Counted from the first letter of the stretch, positions 37,222-46,836 are shown. The stretch: 64,000 nucleotides of DNA from Pseudomonas oryzihabitans (GCF_006384975.1 NZ_CP021645.1:4864001-4928000); one strand, 5' to 3'. Numbers and translations are program-made. The notes: generated from the letters alone by a model not told the origin.

Positions 37222-39402
37222 TCAGGAGGAGGAGGACGTCTGGTCACGGCGGCTTGCCACCGCGCGCCAGGCATTGCGATTGAGTTCGTTGATGCCGTGC
37301 AGGCCGATCTGAGCGACCTCGCGTAGCGAGCTCGGCAAAGAGTCCGGTTTACGCTTACCCCAGGCCTCGGCCCAGAGATCGGCACGCGAAAAGGTCATCC
37401 GGACGAGTTCACGCTGCTCGGTCACGCTGAGGTCCGCGAAGCGAGTACCCACGGCATTTCCCCGGCTGAAGACCACGGTAGCCGGGAACCGGCGGATTTG
37501 ATCCTTGCGCTTGAGTTCGATGTGTACCTGCGAGCCTTGGGCTACCTGGCTGCCTTCAGGTAGTTGCAGGCCGATCCCGCTTTGGGAGAAGTCCAGGGTG
37601 GTGCAGCTCAAATGGCTACCGTCGGCGAGCACGAGTCCTGCTGGTAGGGTCGCAGCCACTCTCGGTTCGGCCCGTACCTGGCGCGTCTCACTCGCCACCG
37701 CCACCGCGGCACTGACGATCACCACGTTGTAGAGCGTCCAGGCCAGGTTGATGGCGACCGTGGTCAGCGTTTCTGGGTCACCTAGAAATAGGCGACCGAT
37801 GCCGACCGTGAGGCCGACCAGATTGAGTAGCAACAGCAAGATGTAGGGACGGGCCAACTCCCAGTCGAAATAGTCCTCGGCGATGATGCCGCCCTTGTCG
37901 GTCACGTTGAACTTGCCTAGGCGCGGGTTGATCAGTGCCAGCAGGGTGGGGCGCAGGATGTACCAAGCCAGCACCGTCTCATACACCTCGTTCCAGAAGG
38001 AATGGCGGAACTGGCCCTGGATGCGCGAGTTGGTGAGGTTCGAGTGCAGCACATGGGGCAACACGTAGCAGGTGATCAGCAGCGCCGAGGCGTGGAATAT
38101 CTGGGCGCTGAACAACAGGTAGGCCAGGGGCGCGGTAAGGAATACCAGGCGCGGCAGGCCGTAGAAGAAATGCAGCATGGCGTTCAGGTAGCAGAGCCGC
38201 TGACCGAAGGCGAGCCCCTTTCCTAGAAATGGATTGTCCAGCCGGAAGATCTGCGCCATACCACGCGCCCAGCGGATGCGCTGGGCGATGTGCCGTGAAA
38301 GACTCTCGGTAGCGAGCCCAGCGGCCTGGGGAATGTTCAAGTAGGCGGTGTTGTAGCCGAGCCGATTGAGCTTGAGCGCGGTATGCGCGTCCTCGGTCAC
38401 CGTCTCGGTGGCCACTCCACCGATCTCCAGCAACATCGAGCGACGGATCACCGCACAGGAGCCGCAGAAAAAGGTGGCGTTCCATAGGTCGTTGCCGTCC
38501 TGCACCAGGCCGTAGAACAACTCGCCTTCGTTGGGCACGGTGCGGAAGGTATTGAGGTTCTTCTCGAAGGGATCGGGCGAGAAGAAGAAGTGCGGCGTCT
38601 GCAGCATGGCCAGCTTGGCATCCTTAAGGAACCAGCCCATGGAGATCTGTAGAAAGGACCGTGTCGGCACGTGGTCGGCATCGAAGATGGCAACGTACTC
38701 GCCATCGGTGACCTTGAGCGCGGCATTGAGATTGCCGGCCTTGGCATGCTCGTTGTTCTCCCGCACCAGGTAGGAGACACCTGCCGTTGCGCAGAAGTGG
38801 CGGAAGTCCTCCCGGCGACCATCGTCCAGTACATGCACCCGCAGCTTGTCGCGCGGCCAATCGATGGCCTGGGCCGCCAGGATCGACAACTTAACGATGC
38901 TCAAGGCTTCGTTGTAGGTGGGAATGAAGACATCCACCGTCGGCCATTCGGCAGGATCTTCCGGTAGGGGAGCCGGCGCACGGCGCAACGGCCAGATCGT
39001 CTGCACATAACCGAATATCAGCACCGTCAATGCATATAACTCGGCGGCCACCAGGCCGTAACCGAGGACCATCTCCAAGGGTGTCTCGAAGCCCAGGGTG
39101 GCGGTCAGGCGCCAGTACAGGTAGCGCAGAGAGGCCAGCAGCGACAGCGCGATCAGCATGATCACCGGCAGGCGTCCGGGCAGCCGGCGCAGCAGCAGAG
39201 CGAACCCGAAACAGACGACTGCGAAGAACGTCTGCTCTTCCAGGCCCATGGGGACGCTTACCAGCAGCGCGGCGAACAGCATCAAGGCAAGGCAGCCGAG
39301 CACCTGAATCCAGCGTGGAATCGGGTGCGCCTGCGGGGCGGGGATGGAATCAGGCATCTGTTGCCGCTGACGGATCTGGTCCAAACGATCAAGAAAACTC
39401 AT
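37222..39402 (-). CDS. bcsA: Cellulose synthase catalytic subunit BcsA/WssB
   Basis: A 726-residue family 2 glycosyltransferase that polymerises UDP-glucose and extrudes glucan through its membrane channel. Four N-terminal spans precede the GT-A domain with D193-D194 (LDDG), DAD at 241-243, TED at 336-338 and QRIRW at 374-378; further spans follow, then a PilZ domain with the c-di-GMP motif RAEPR (577-581) and DFSQSG (604-609). So allosteric activation by c-di-GMP is expected. The ATG overlaps the wssA stop by four bases. Complete, with no motif missing. Confidence 0.97.
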   Translation of the reverse strand: MSFLDRLDQIRQRQQMPDSIPAPQAHPIPRWIQVLGCLALMLFAALLVSVPMGLEEQTFFAVVCFGFALLLRRLPGRLPVIMLIALSLLASLRYLYWRLTATLGFETPLEMVLGYGLVAAELYALTVLIFGYVQTIWPLRRAPAPLPEDPAEWPTVDVFIPTYNEALSIVKLSILAAQAIDWPRDKLRVHVLDDGRREDFRHFCATAGVSYLVRENNEHAKAGNLNAALKVTDGEYVAIFDADHVPTRSFLQISMGWFLKDAKLAMLQTPHFFFSPDPFEKNLNTFRTVPNEGELFYGLVQDGNDLWNATFFCGSCAVIRRSMLLEIGGVATETVTEDAHTALKLNRLGYNTAYLNIPQAAGLATESLSRHIAQRIRWARGMAQIFRLDNPFLGKGLAFGQRLCYLNAMLHFFYGLPRLVFLTAPLAYLLFSAQIFHASALLITCYVLPHVLHSNLTNSRIQGQFRHSFWNEVYETVLAWYILRPTLLALINPRLGKFNVTDKGGIIAEDYFDWELARPYILLLLLNLVGLTVGIGRLFLGDPETLTTVAINLAWTLYNVVIVSAAVAVASETRQVRAEPRVAATLPAGLVLADGSHLSCTTLDFSQSGIGLQLPEGSQVAQGSQVHIELKRKDQIRRFPATVVFSRGNAVGTRFADLSVTEQRELVRMTFSRADLWAEAWGKRKPDSLPSSLREVAQIGLHGINELNRNAWRAVASRRDQTSSSS

Positions 39403-40442
39403 GGTAAAGGCCGCTCATGACGGAGCTCGAGCGCGGCGGTGTCCGCCAGTAGTGTCTCGGCTAGTTCGTCAAGAGCGTTCGTCCAGTCATCCTGCAGGCC
39501 TAACAGGCCCTGCCCCGCTGCCAGCGCCTGCTCCAGCGCCGTACTCTCCGGCAGTATGCCGAGTAGGCGGTTGCCACAAGAACGGGCCACCAGCGTGGCG
39601 ATATCTGTGGTCAGCGGGCGTGCTGGATCTACACGATTGAGCAGGTAGGTGCAGTGGGCATGACCAGCGTAACGTTGCAGCTGATGGTCGAGACGCGCGA
39701 TGCTGGCGTGGCCGGCCGTATCCGCCGTGGTTACGCCCAGCACTTGGGTAGCCATGGCCAGCGCTTGGCGGCCGATAGGCGTCGAGCCTGTCGGACAGTC
39801 GAGGATCACCCAGGTATCGGCCGAGACGTCCAAGGTCGCTAGACGTTGCGCCAGCCAGTTTGTATCCACCTGCAGCGAGTGTTCGAGGGCTTGCAGGTCC
39901 CTCTCGCTGAGGTTGCCGAAGGGCAGCATTCGTAGCTGTTCCGTTACGGGCAGGCAACTCGCCAGGGGCAGTGGAACGGCCTCCATCGCGGCATTCATCT
40001 GCGGCTGCAGCAGGGCGGTCAGCACGTTCTGCGCATCGAGCTCTACCAGCAATACCTTTTGCCCTCGCTCTGCCAGCCTCTGCGCCAACCCGGCGGCGAC
40101 CACCGTTTTACCGGTGCCGCCTTTGGCCGACGTTACTGCCAGCACGGAGGCCGACAGGGACAACTGCGCCCGACTCAATGCTTGGTTCAAGGCAACAACC
40201 GCGTGCTCGGCGACGTACGCGCCTGACTGTTCCAGACTCTGGCCCGAGGAACCGGTGGAAATGGCTGGCGCAGAGGCCCTCCCGACGTCCGGGGCGACAA
40301 GAGCTGGCAGCTCCCCGGCCTGATTCGGCGTAGGTGGCGGGAGCGACCCGGGCATGGATTCGGGCAGCTCGAACTCACGGTAGCGATGTGGATCGCCGCC
40401 AAAGGCGTGGAACAAGTTGGCGATGTCTAGGGAACGGCCCAT
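39399..40442 (-). CDS. wssA: MinD-like cellulose biosynthesis ATPase WssA/BcsQ with N-terminal BcsR-like motif
   Basis: A 347-residue soluble protein. Residues 1-25 (GRSLDIANLFHAFGGDPHRY) resemble the short BcsR/BcsP family, which normally is a separate small protein. A Pro-rich linker follows, then a deviant Walker A SAKGGTGKTVVAAGLAQRL, ILDCPTGS and the later TTADTAGHASIARLDHQLQ, typical of MinD/ParA ATPases and of BcsQ, which localises or licenses the synthase. The ATG at 40442 was chosen because the conserved motif begins there; an ATG at 40514 would add 24 unrelated residues. It is the first gene of the wss operon and couples to bcsA. Confidence 0.88.
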   Translation of the reverse strand: MGRSLDIANLFHAFGGDPHRYREFELPESMPGSLPPPTPNQAGELPALVAPDVGRASAPAISTGSSGQSLEQSGAYVAEHAVVALNQALSRAQLSLSASVLAVTSAKGGTGKTVVAAGLAQRLAERGQKVLLVELDAQNVLTALLQPQMNAAMEAVPLPLASCLPVTEQLRMLPFGNLSERDLQALEHSLQVDTNWLAQRLATLDVSADTWVILDCPTGSTPIGRQALAMATQVLGVTTADTAGHASIARLDHQLQRYAGHAHCTYLLNRVDPARPLTTDIATLVARSCGNRLLGILPESTALEQALAAGQGLLGLQDDWTNALDELAETLLADTAALELRHERPLP

Positions 40443-40535
40443 GGCAGGATTCCGGTGGGTCGAAAGGATGATGGCAGGGGGTTTGGCGCCAAATTTATGG
40501 CTATCTGCCATCATGGCGTCATAATTGTGAATGGT

Positions 40536-40554
40536 GTCACGACGGATCCGTGAC
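40536..40554. promoter_or_regulatory. Inverted repeat in the wssA promoter region
   Basis: GTCACG (40536-40541) and CGTGAC (40549-40554) form a 6-bp inverted repeat around 7 bases, just upstream of the candidate 40514 start and ~95 bases before ATG 40442. On the minus strand an AT-rich promoter-like stretch lies just upstream (TGGACA, then TTTTAT at 18 bases). FleQ and AmrZ control cellulose genes in pseudomonads, but this repeat does not match the FleQ consensus I know. The rest of 40443-40772 shows nothing else clear. Confidence 0.35.
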
Positions 40555-40772
40555 GTACTAATAAAATTTGTTTATTCAAGAACTTGTCCAGCGTGCCGAA
40601 GGTGCGGGCCAGAGCCTTTGCTGGATTGGGTGATCGTTAGACGACATGAAGAAATCGTCAACGGCCCGCTTCGGTTCGCATGGACGAAAGGCGTTGACAC
40701 GGGTAGGGGCGGTCAAGAGAGCGACGAACGCTAGGACGAGCGGTCAGGTCGAGTGGCTGGTAGCCGATAAGA

Positions 40773-40796
40773 CAAGGCCCGCAGATGCGGGCCTTG
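40773..40796 (-). terminator. Terminator of the second bcsC
   Basis: CAAGGCCCGC and GCGGGCCTTG form a perfect 10-bp stem around an AGAT loop, starting five bases after the stop at 40801; on the minus strand it is followed by TCTTATC. It separates the second bcsC from the wss operon. Confidence 0.75.
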
Positions 40797-40800
40797 GTCC

Positions 40801-43800
40801 TTATTCCTCGTTGCGCGACCGATAGGGTTGCGGGCGCAAGAGTTGCGGGCGTCCTTCCTGCTCTTCGAAGAAGTAGCGCAGATAGACGTTGCCGTTGACG
40901 TCGCGCTCGTCCTGGGCGTTGTCCATGCCCAGTTGACCACCCAGGGCGAACTGGCCGTTGAGGCGGTATTCGCCCTTGGCCGAGAGGCCGTAGGCCACGC
41001 TGGTCTTGCTCTTGCCGCCGTATTGACCTTCGCCGGCCGCTTCCGCCGCCGCTTGCAGCGCGGCATCCTCGGGATAGCGATCCGCAGCGTCCTGGCGAAT
41101 GGTCTGCACACCCAGCAGGCCTTGCACCTGATAGGCCCAGAGGTCGCCACGTTGCGACCATACCAGCGGCACGCCGATGGCGAAGTAGCGCTGCGGGCTG
41201 AAATAGCCGCCATGGCCATAGGTGAGGTGGTTCTGGTTGTTGTCGTAGCCGATCGCCGTGGCGGAGAGGCCGACGGTGAACAGACTGTCCGGACCGTTGC
41301 GCAGGTAGTAGTAGACGCCGGTGCCGATCTCGAAGCGATCGTTGTCCTTGACGTCATGGCCGGTCAGGCGGTGGGCCGCGCCATAGATGTAGGAACCGTA
41401 GCGACCGTCGTCATAGCGCAGGCGCGCCAGGCCGCCATTGGCGGTCACGCCGCCCCACTCCTGGCCGGTACGCGGATCGCGGATGCCGCCATAGGAGGCC
41501 AGGGAGTCGGTTACCGACCGCCGCGACACGCTCAGGGCATAGAGCAGGTTCTCGCTCAGACTGCTCAGCGGCCGCTCCAGGGTGGCACCACCCACTACCG
41601 TGCTGTATCTCAGGCCCACCGGCGAGACGCCGATGTCGCCCTTGAGGCCGCGCCCGGCGTCTTCCACGGCGATGGACGCCGCCACGCCGTTTTCCTTCTG
41701 GCTGCCATCGCTGCTGCTGTCGTTGATCCGGGTCGGCGTGACGCGCACGGCCAGGCGCTGGTCGCCCGCCGGGAAGGAGATCTCCAGCGGTGCGCTGACG
41801 GTGGTCTGTCGTGAGCTGCCCGTGGGATCGTAGCTGCGCACGTTCAGACCCTGGGTGATGCGAATGCTGCGCTCACGCTGCAACTGGCCGAGGATCTGCT
41901 CGGTGGCCAGGCTGCTCGACAGGCTGCTGGTGGGCACCACGGACAGGTCGTTGAACGGGTTGTTGGCGGCCTTCTGCGGTTGCAGCGGATCGCTCCAGGC
42001 GTAATCGGCACGACCACCACCGCCGTCCACGGCGGCAGGGACGGTGGCCAGGGCGTCATCGCTGCGGCGCTGCCCAGGCAGGGCGGCGAAGGGGTTGTCG
42101 CTGGCACCGGCAGCGCGGGCGGCGGACTCGCGGTCCTGGCGCTCCACCTGGACCACCTGCTCCAGCAGGCTGGTAGCGGTGCCGGCCATGCCGATGTCGC
42201 GGTAGAGCAGGGCGGCGCGACGCAGCACCAGTGGATCGCTCTGGCCCAGCTTGACCGCCTGATCCAGGTACTGGCGCGCGGTGACGCTGTCCTGCGACTT
42301 GGCGGCGATCTCGGCCGCACCCAGATAGAGTTCGGCATCCCTGGGCTGGTCGCTCAGAACGTCGCGGTAGAGCTGGCGGGCCTTCTGGGTGTCGCCGCTG
42401 GCCAGGTACATGCGCGCCAGGGCTGCCTGGGCGGCCTTGTCGTCGGGGCGGGCCTTGAGTGCCGGCGCCAGGGTGTCGTAGGCGGCAGCCAGCTCACCCT
42501 TGTCGGTGAGACGGTCGGCCTGGCGGATGCGGTAGCGGGCCAGGAGATCGTCGTACTGCTGCTTCTCGCTGCTGTCGAGCACCACGCCCTGCAAGTCGCG
42601 CAGTACGTTGCCGACGGTCTGGTCCTGGTTCATTTGCAGCTGGATGCTGGCGTAATGCAGCTGCATGCCGGGGGTCGGCCGGGTATCGCCGGAGATCAGC
42701 GGCTTGAGCAATGCCAGGCCGTGCTCGGGATCGCCAGCGATGGCGAAGGCTTCGGCCAGATCGCCGATCAGGTCGGGATTGCGGCCGGCACGGGCTTCCA
42801 GGCGCTTCATCAGGCTGCGCGCTTCTTCGCGACGACCCTGCTTGGCCAGGGCCACGGTTTCGGCCAATTGTTCATTGAAGGTGATGCGCGCGGCCAGGGC
42901 ATTCATGTCCGGCGAACGCTGTGGCTGGGGAATGCGCATCAGGGTCTGCATGGCACGCTCATATTCACCCAGCTCGTTGGAGAGCAGGGCGCTGGCATAG
43001 AGCACCTCGGGACGCTGGGCGCCGTCCTTGACCAGGCTGTCCACCAGATCGCGCGCGGCGCGCGGTCGACCCTGGCGAACTTCCAGGCGCGCCTGGGCGA
43101 GGCGCAGCCAGGGATCGTCCGGCGATTCCTTGCGCGCCTGTTCGAGCAGCCGCGAAGCACCCTGCAGATCGCCGCGTGCCTCGGCGGCATCGGCTTCCTG
43201 CATGGCTTGGCCGGCGCGCAGGCGATCCAGGCCCTTGATCTTGTTCTGGGCGCTCGGCTGCAGATTCTTGGTGAGTTGCAGGGCTTCATCGGTACGCCCC
43301 AGCTCGTTGAGCGCGGCGATGCGGCCGTAGTAGGCATCGACGTTGGCGGGCTCACGCATCAGCACCTGGCGATAGGTGGCTTCCGCCAGATCCCACTGGC
43401 GTTTCTGGCTCTGGATACCGGCGAGGAACAGCTGCGCTTCGACCGCTTCCGGCTTGAGGCGAATGGCCTCGACGCTGAAGTCGCGTGCCTTGTCCAGTTC
43501 GCGTTGGTTCTCGGCCGCATGGGCGAGTTCGAGCAGGTGGTGGTAGCGCGCCTCGTCCAACGCCGGCTGCCAGGTCTTGCCGCCTTTCTGGACGGCCTGG
43601 GTGAGCAGTTGCTCGGCCTCGGCATAGCGCTTCTGCGCCAGGCGTGCACTGCCCAGCTTGCCCAGTACATCCGGGTCTTGGGGCGTCTTCTTCAGCTGGG
43701 CTTCCAGCGCCTGCACGGTGGCCGCGGTCGGCGTCACCTCGGCAGCGGCAGCCCAGGTGGCTTCGGCATGGATCAGTAGGGCGAGCAGGCCGAGAGGCAA

Positions 43801-43818
43801 GGTGAGGTGCTTGGGCAT
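40801..43818 (-). CDS. Second, shorter BcsC-like exporter
   Basis: A 1005-residue paralogue of the bcsC at 29860. Signal peptide (MPKHLTLPLGLLALLIHAEA), TPR repeats (~30-560), a linker (DNPFAALPGQ) and a BcsC barrel (~655-1005) with APLEISFPAGDQRLAVRV, QEWGGVTANG and YGHGGYFSPQR are all intact. From residue ~35 it aligns with residues starting near 340 of the long copy, so the first ~310 residues of TPR are missing and the signal peptide is attached directly to the remainder. It lies upstream of wssA, same strand, with its own terminator. It may export the same or another polymer. No frameshift is seen, so it looks functional. Confidence 0.92.
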   Translation of the reverse strand: MPKHLTLPLGLLALLIHAEATWAAAAEVTPTAATVQALEAQLKKTPQDPDVLGKLGSARLAQKRYAEAEQLLTQAVQKGGKTWQPALDEARYHHLLELAHAAENQRELDKARDFSVEAIRLKPEAVEAQLFLAGIQSQKRQWDLAEATYRQVLMREPANVDAYYGRIAALNELGRTDEALQLTKNLQPSAQNKIKGLDRLRAGQAMQEADAAEARGDLQGASRLLEQARKESPDDPWLRLAQARLEVRQGRPRAARDLVDSLVKDGAQRPEVLYASALLSNELGEYERAMQTLMRIPQPQRSPDMNALAARITFNEQLAETVALAKQGRREEARSLMKRLEARAGRNPDLIGDLAEAFAIAGDPEHGLALLKPLISGDTRPTPGMQLHYASIQLQMNQDQTVGNVLRDLQGVVLDSSEKQQYDDLLARYRIRQADRLTDKGELAAAYDTLAPALKARPDDKAAQAALARMYLASGDTQKARQLYRDVLSDQPRDAELYLGAAEIAAKSQDSVTARQYLDQAVKLGQSDPLVLRRAALLYRDIGMAGTATSLLEQVVQVERQDRESAARAAGASDNPFAALPGQRRSDDALATVPAAVDGGGGRADYAWSDPLQPQKAANNPFNDLSVVPTSSLSSSLATEQILGQLQRERSIRITQGLNVRSYDPTGSSRQTTVSAPLEISFPAGDQRLAVRVTPTRINDSSSDGSQKENGVAASIAVEDAGRGLKGDIGVSPVGLRYSTVVGGATLERPLSSLSENLLYALSVSRRSVTDSLASYGGIRDPRTGQEWGGVTANGGLARLRYDDGRYGSYIYGAAHRLTGHDVKDNDRFEIGTGVYYYLRNGPDSLFTVGLSATAIGYDNNQNHLTYGHGGYFSPQRYFAIGVPLVWSQRGDLWAYQVQGLLGVQTIRQDAADRYPEDAALQAAAEAAGEGQYGGKSKTSVAYGLSAKGEYRLNGQFALGGQLGMDNAQDERDVNGNVYLRYFFEEQEGRPQLLRPQPYRSRNEE

Positions 43819-43874
43819 GGTTCTTTCCGTGAAGGCTGTTAGGCGTCGCTGCAGCTCCCGATCGACGCAGGGCT

Positions 43875-43919
43875 GGAACGGTTCCGGCTACTTGGGAATA
43901 GCTGAACGCAAGCTGAACG
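43875..43919. promoter_or_regulatory. Palindrome and tandem repeat upstream of second bcsC
   Basis: GGAAC-G-GTTCC (43875-43885) is a perfect palindrome, extendable by two or three pairs. Close by, AGCTGAACG occurs twice, at 43900-43908 and 43911-43919, exactly one helical turn apart. These lie 57-101 bases before the start of the second bcsC and are candidate regulator sites. Confidence 0.3.
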
Positions 43920-44030
43920 GCAAATCTAGCGGCGGATGATTCCCGACAGGCCGTGGCGAGTCAACCGAATCGAAATCGCAATACCATATTCCAGGGCCCT
44001 CGACGCTGGTCGCCCAGGGCCTGGCGACGC

Positions 44031-44036
44031 TATACT
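44031..44036 (+). promoter_or_regulatory. Candidate -10 element for proA
   Basis: TATACT lies 37 bases before the proA ATG. No good -35 is visible at 16-18 bases upstream. Confidence 0.35.
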
Positions 44037-44073
44037 GCACAGCTTTCCTACCGTCTTTCGCAGGCTGCCGACC

Positions 44074-45339
44074 ATGACCGAGTCCGTCTCCGCCTACATG
44101 ACCCGTCTTGGCCAGGCAGCGCGTGCCGCGTCGCGGGTTGCCGCGCGGGCCAGCACCGCCCAGAAGAACCATGCCCTGCTGGCCGCCGCCGCCGCTCTGG
44201 ACGCCCGTCGCGCCGAGTTGAGCGCTGCCAACGAACAGGACCTGAGCGCCGCCCGGGCCAACGGCCTGGAGCCGGCGATGCTCGATCGCCTGGCACTGAC
44301 GCCCAAGCGCATCGACGACATGATCGAAGGCCTGCGCCAGGTCGCGACGCTGCCCGATCCCATCGGCGAGATCCGCGACATGAGATACGTGCCCTCGGGT
44401 ATCCAGCTGGGCAAGATGCGTGTGCCGCTGGGTGTGATCGGCATCATCTACGAGTCGCGGCCCAACGTGACCATTGATGCGGCCAGCCTCTGCCTGAAGT
44501 CCGGCAACGCCACCATCCTGCGCGGCGGCTCCGAGGCCATCCATTCCAACCAGGCCATCGCTGCCTGCATCCAGGCCGGCCTCGCCGAAGCCGACCTGCC
44601 GGCCGAGCTGGTTCAGGTCGTGGAGACCACCGACCGGGCCGCTGTTGGCGCACTCATCACCATGCCGGAATATGTGGACGTCATCGTGCCGCGTGGTGGC
44701 AAGAGCCTGATCGAACGCATCAGCCGCGATGCCCGGGTACCGGTGATCAAGCATCTGGACGGCATCTGCCATGTCTACATCGACCGTGCCGCCGACCTTG
44801 ACAAGGCCATCCGCATCGCCGACAACGCCAAGACCCAGCGCTACGCGCCCTGCAACACCATGGAGACGCTGCTGGTGCATGCCGCCATCGCCGAGCGGGT
44901 GCTGCCGCCGCTGGCCGCCATCTACCGCGACAAACAGGTGGAACTGCGCGGTTGCGAACGGACCCGGGCGTTGCTCGACACTGACGTCCTGCTCGCCACC
45001 GAAGAGGATTGGCGTACCGAGTACAACGCGCCGATCCTGTCCATTCGGGTGGTCGACGGCCTCGATGCGGCCATTGAGCACATCAATGCCTATGGCTCGC
45101 AGCACACCGATGCGATCGTCACCGAGAACTTCAGCGATGCCCGACGCTTCCTCACCGAGGTCGACTCGGCGTCGGTGATGGTCAATGCCTCGACCCGCTT
45201 CGCCGACGGTTTCGAATACGGCCTCGGCGCCGAGATCGGCATCTCCACCGACAAGCTGCACGCCCGTGGCCCGGTAGGGCTGGAAGGCCTGACCAGCGAG
45301 AAGTACGTGGTCTTCGGCGACGGTCACGTCCGTCGCTGA
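44074..45339 (+). CDS. proA: Gamma-glutamyl phosphate reductase
   Basis: A 421-residue NADPH-dependent enzyme of proline synthesis that reduces gamma-glutamyl phosphate to the semialdehyde. The aldehyde-dehydrogenase-like core shows [23 protein letters not shown], and the catalytic cysteine C260 in [12 protein letters not shown]. The ATG at 44074 gives the family length; an in-frame ATG at 43936 is too far upstream. The stop overlaps the nadD start by one base, beginning a tightly packed gene series that runs to rlmH. Confidence 0.97.
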   Translation: MTESVSAYMTRLGQAARAASRVAARASTAQKNHALLAAAAALDARRAELSAANEQDLSAARANGLEPAMLDRLALTPKRIDDMIEGLRQVATLPDPIGEIRDMRYVPSGIQLGKMRVPLGVIGIIYESRPNVTIDAASLCLKSGNATILRGGSEAIHSNQAIAACIQAGLAEADLPAELVQVVETTDRAAVGALITMPEYVDVIVPRGGKSLIERISRDARVPVIKHLDGICHVYIDRAADLDKAIRIADNAKTQRYAPCNTMETLLVHAAIAERVLPPLAAIYRDKQVELRGCERTRALLDTDVLLATEEDWRTEYNAPILSIRVVDGLDAAIEHINAYGSQHTDAIVTENFSDARRFLTEVDSASVMVNASTRFADGFEYGLGAEIGISTDKLHARGPVGLEGLTSEKYVVFGDGHVRR

Positions 45340-45992
45340 TGAGCAGCCTGCCCACCCGCATCGGTCTGTTCGGCGGTACCTTCGATCCCGTACACATCGG
45401 CCACCTGCGCGCTGCGCTGGAGGTGGCCGAGGCCCTGGCGCTCGACGAATTGCGCCTGATCCCCAGCGCCCGGCCGCCACATCGCGAGGCGCCCAGCGTC
45501 TGTGCCGAGGATCGCCTGGCGATGGTTCGGCTGGCGGTCGCCGATACCGCTCCGCTGGTGGTCGATGACCGGGAACTGCGTCGGGCGCGTCACTCCTATA
45601 CCATAGAGACCCTGGAAAGCCTGCGCGCCGAACTTGGCGATGAGGTGCAGCTGCTGCTCATGCTCGGTTGGGACGCCTTCTGCGGTCTGCCGAGCTGGCA
45701 CCGTTGGCGCGAGTTGCTGGAGCTGTGCCACATCCTGGTGTTGCAACGGCCCGATGCCGACAGCGAGCCCTGCCAGGAATTGCGTGACTTCCTGGCGGCG
45801 CGCAGTCAACCCGATCCCCAGGCCCTGAAGGGGCCGGGCGGGCAGATCACCTTTATCTGGCAGAACCCGCTCGCGGTGTCCGCCACCCAGATCCGTGGCC
45901 TCTTGGCCACCGGGAAGTCCATCCGCTTCCTGGTGCCCGATGCCGTGCTTGATTACATCCGGACGCACGGACTCTATCCGGCGTCCTCCTGA
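45339..45992 (+). CDS. nadD: Nicotinate-nucleotide adenylyltransferase
   Basis: A 217-residue enzyme that makes deamido-NAD from nicotinate mononucleotide and ATP. The nucleotidyltransferase signature [11 protein letters not shown] sits at residues 12-22, and [10 protein letters not shown] near the end is the ISSTxxR-type motif. Its start codon shares a base with the proA stop (TGATG). Followed 20 bases later by rsfS, the usual neighbour. Confidence 0.97.
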   Translation: MSSLPTRIGLFGGTFDPVHIGHLRAALEVAEALALDELRLIPSARPPHREAPSVCAEDRLAMVRLAVADTAPLVVDDRELRRARHSYTIETLESLRAELGDEVQLLLMLGWDAFCGLPSWHRWRELLELCHILVLQRPDADSEPCQELRDFLAARSQPDPQALKGPGGQITFIWQNPLAVSATQIRGLLATGKSIRFLVPDAVLDYIRTHGLYPASS

Positions 45993-46012
45993 ACCGAGGT
46001 AAGAGCTACACC

Positions 46013-46363
46013 ATGCAAAGCGAACAACTCGTCCAGGTGGCCATCGCCGCCCTGGAAGACATGAAGGCCCAGGACATCATCTCCCTGGACGTACGCGAGA
46101 AGACCAGCGTGACCGACATCATGGTCATCGCCAGCGGTACCTCCAGCCGTCACGTCAAGTCGCTGGCCGACAACGTGCTGGAAAAGGTCAAGGAGCAGGG
46201 CGTGCGTCCGCTGGGCAGCGAAGGCCTGGAAGGCGGCGAGTGGGCCCTGCTGGACCTGGGCGACGTGGTGGTCCATGTGATGCTGCCGACCACCCGCGAG
46301 TTCTACGACCTCGAGCGCCTCTGGCGCGGTGCCGAGCAGAGCCGCGCCGCTCAGGGCGAGTAA
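46013..46363 (+). CDS. rsfS: Ribosome silencing factor RsfS
   Basis: A 116-residue protein that binds ribosomal protein L14 and blocks subunit joining in starvation. The family motifs [22 protein letters not shown] and [18 protein letters not shown] are clear. Start at ATG 46013 with GAGG 11 bases upstream. Lies between nadD and rlmH as in most gammaproteobacteria. Confidence 0.96.
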   Translation: MQSEQLVQVAIAALEDMKAQDIISLDVREKTSVTDIMVIASGTSSRHVKSLADNVLEKVKEQGVRPLGSEGLEGGEWALLDLGDVVVHVMLPTTREFYDLERLWRGAEQSRAAQGE

Positions 46364-46368
46364 GGCCG

Positions 46369-46836
46369 GTGCGCCTGCGTCTCATCGCTGTCGGCTCGCG
46401 CATGCCGCGCTGGGTCGAGGAGGGCTGGCACGAGTACGTCAAGCGTTTGCCGCCGGAGTTGCCGCTGGAACTCGTCGAGATCCCGCTACAGACCCGCGGC
46501 AAGAATGCCGACGTCGCCCGGCTGATCCGCCAGGAGGGTGAGGCCATGCTGGCCAAGGTGCAGCCGGGCGAGCGCGTGGTGACCTTGGAGGTCACCGGCA
46601 AGCCCTGGAGCACCGAGCAACTGGCTGAAACACTCCAGCAGTGGCGCCTGGAAGCCCGTACCGTCAACCTCATGGTCGGTGGCCCCGAGGGCCTCGCTCC
46701 CGAGGTGCAGGCACGGAGCGAGCAGCGCTGGTCGCTCTCGCCCCTGACCCTGCCGCATCCGTTGGTGCGCATCCTGGTCGGTGAGCAGCTCTATCGCGCC
46801 TGGACCGTGCTGGCCGGCCATCCGTATCACAAGTAG
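46369..46836 (+). CDS. rlmH: 23S rRNA pseudouridine-1915 N3-methyltransferase
   Basis: A 155-residue SPOUT methyltransferase that modifies pseudouridine 1915 in helix 69. The C-terminal knot carries [14 protein letters not shown] and [20 protein letters not shown]. The start is GTG 46369 ([13 protein letters not shown]), five bases after rsfS; longer in-frame starts would overlap rsfS and exceed the invariant family length. Confidence 0.96.
   Translation: MRLRLIAVGSRMPRWVEEGWHEYVKRLPPELPLELVEIPLQTRGKNADVARLIRQEGEAMLAKVQPGERVVTLEVTGKPWSTEQLAETLQQWRLEARTVNLMVGGPEGLAPEVQARSEQRWSLSPLTLPHPLVRILVGEQLYRAWTVLAGHPYHK

Noticed and set aside
40801..43818. The short bcsC as a truncated pseudogene
   Set aside because: It has its own signal peptide, uninterrupted frame, complete barrel and terminator, so it is not simply a broken copy.
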